NCBI GenBank assembly: GCA_018660305.1
Contig: JABJKO010000043.1
Location: 1 to 17,241, forward strand
Length of the DNA stretch: 17,241 nt
Direction: 5' to 3'
DNA from: Rhodospirillaceae bacterium
GTDB taxonomy: Bacteria > Pseudomonadota > Alphaproteobacteria > MPNO01 > UBA2964
The notes beneath the pieces are model-generated. The model did no database searches and was not told where the DNA came from. It saw nothing but the letters and a program-made list of their open reading frames with translations. The translations under genes were made by a program, and so were the position numbers. Below, piece by piece: positions 16,727-17,241 of the stretch. Every line of letters starts with the position of its first letter. Position 1 is the first letter of the stretch.

Positions 16727-17241
16727 CTACCCTTTCAGGCCGGTCTTGTCGATCTTGCCGGTCGCGTTCTTGGGCAATTCGGCGACGAAATGCATGATCC
16801 TCGGATATTTGTACGACGACAGGCGCTGGCGACAGAACGCCACCAGCGTTTCCTGGTCCACCGTCACGTTGGGGCGAAGCGCCACATAGGCGCAGATTTC
16901 CTCACCCATCTCCCGGTCCGGTACGCCAATGACCGCGGCTTCCGCCACATCGGGATGGGCCGCCAGCGCCATTTCGATTTCCCCCGCCGCGATGGTATAG
17001 CCGCCTCTCAGGATGATTTCCTTCTTGCGCCCAACGATACAGACCAGCCCGTCGGCCGTGATCCGCGCCAGATCGCCGGTCTTGAACCAGCCGTCCTCCA
17101 GCACCGCCTTCGTGTCTTCGGGGCGGTCGATATATTCAGACATACAAGTAGGGCTTTTGATCCATAATTCGCCAACCGCATCGGGCCCGCCTGTTAGCCC
17201 GTTGCCTGCCTCGTCCACCAGTTTCAGCGCAACGCCGTCCG
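16727..17241 (-). CDS. Acyl-CoA synthetase, AMP-binding family (C-terminal part, cut by window edge)
   Basis: The frame is open to the right edge of the window, so only the last 171 codons are seen; full-length members are about 500-550 residues. Motifs are those of the ANL adenylate-forming superfamily: ELWIKSP, GWFKTGDLARI (conserved TGD), the hinge GRKKEIILRGGY, AAGEIE, the core loop HPDVAEAAVIGVPD, and the C-terminal PKNATGKIDK with the catalytic lysine. Such enzymes activate carboxylic acids with ATP and transfer the acyl group to CoA in the cytosol. The substrate-binding half lies outside the window, so I cannot say which acid is used. The stop is about 97 bases before the tRNA gene on the same strand. 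Confidence 0.93.
   Translation of the reverse strand, partial: DGVALKLVDEAGNGLTGGPDAVGELWIKSPTCMSEYIDRPEDTKAVLEDGWFKTGDLARITADGLVCIVGRKKEIILRGGYTIAAGEIEMALAAHPDVAEAAVIGVPDREMGEEICAYVALRPNVTVDQETLVAFCRQRLSSYKYPRIMHFVAELPKNATGKIDKTGLKG

Overview
The window looks like a chromosomal segment of an alphaproteobacterium. I infer this from three things: a compact 14-gene-type nuo operon with separate nuoC and nuoD, a NuoE with the C-terminal tail common in that class, and fairly high GC with dense gene packing. A Rhodospirillales-like lineage is possible, but the sequence alone does not settle the genus.

Positions 1-11552 hold the respiratory complex I (NADH:quinone oxidoreductase) operon, read right to left on the minus strand in the order nuoA-B-C-D-E-F-G-H-I-J-K-L-M. 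nuoM is cut by the left edge, and nuoN would be expected just beyond it. NuoE, F and G form the NADH-oxidising arm. NuoB, C, D and I form the connecting arm that carries electrons to quinone. NuoA, H, J, K, L and M form the membrane proton pump. Most junctions overlap or are separated by a few bases, which suggests one transcript with translational coupling. All the cluster-ligating cysteines I checked are present, so the enzyme looks intact.

Positions 11553-11961 are a divergent regulatory region. It has a candidate promoter for nuoA on the minus strand and one for the cupin genes on the plus strand. Two tandem plus-strand genes follow (11962-13086 and 13108-14244). They encode cytosolic double-cupin proteins that are about 82% identical by hand count, and they end in a strong hairpin terminator. 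Their reaction is unknown. Some of their differences lie next to the predicted metal-binding motifs, so they may be diverging in substrate or metal preference.

Positions 14345-15264 carry a minus-strand gene for a small secreted PEP-CTERM protein (an exosortase substrate). Upstream of it is a near-perfect sigma-54 (-24/-12) promoter, and further upstream an 8+8 bp inverted repeat placed like an enhancer-binding-protein site. This is the most interesting regulatory unit in the window. No exosortase, RpoN or activator gene is present here.

Positions 15265-16484 hold a Sel1-repeat protein with a signal sequence (minus) and a small predicted lipoprotein (plus), transcribed divergently. A tRNA-Asp(GTC) gene follows on the minus strand. 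The right edge holds the C-terminal part of an acyl-CoA synthetase of the AMP-binding family. I saw no mobile element, CRISPR array, frameshift or pseudogene.
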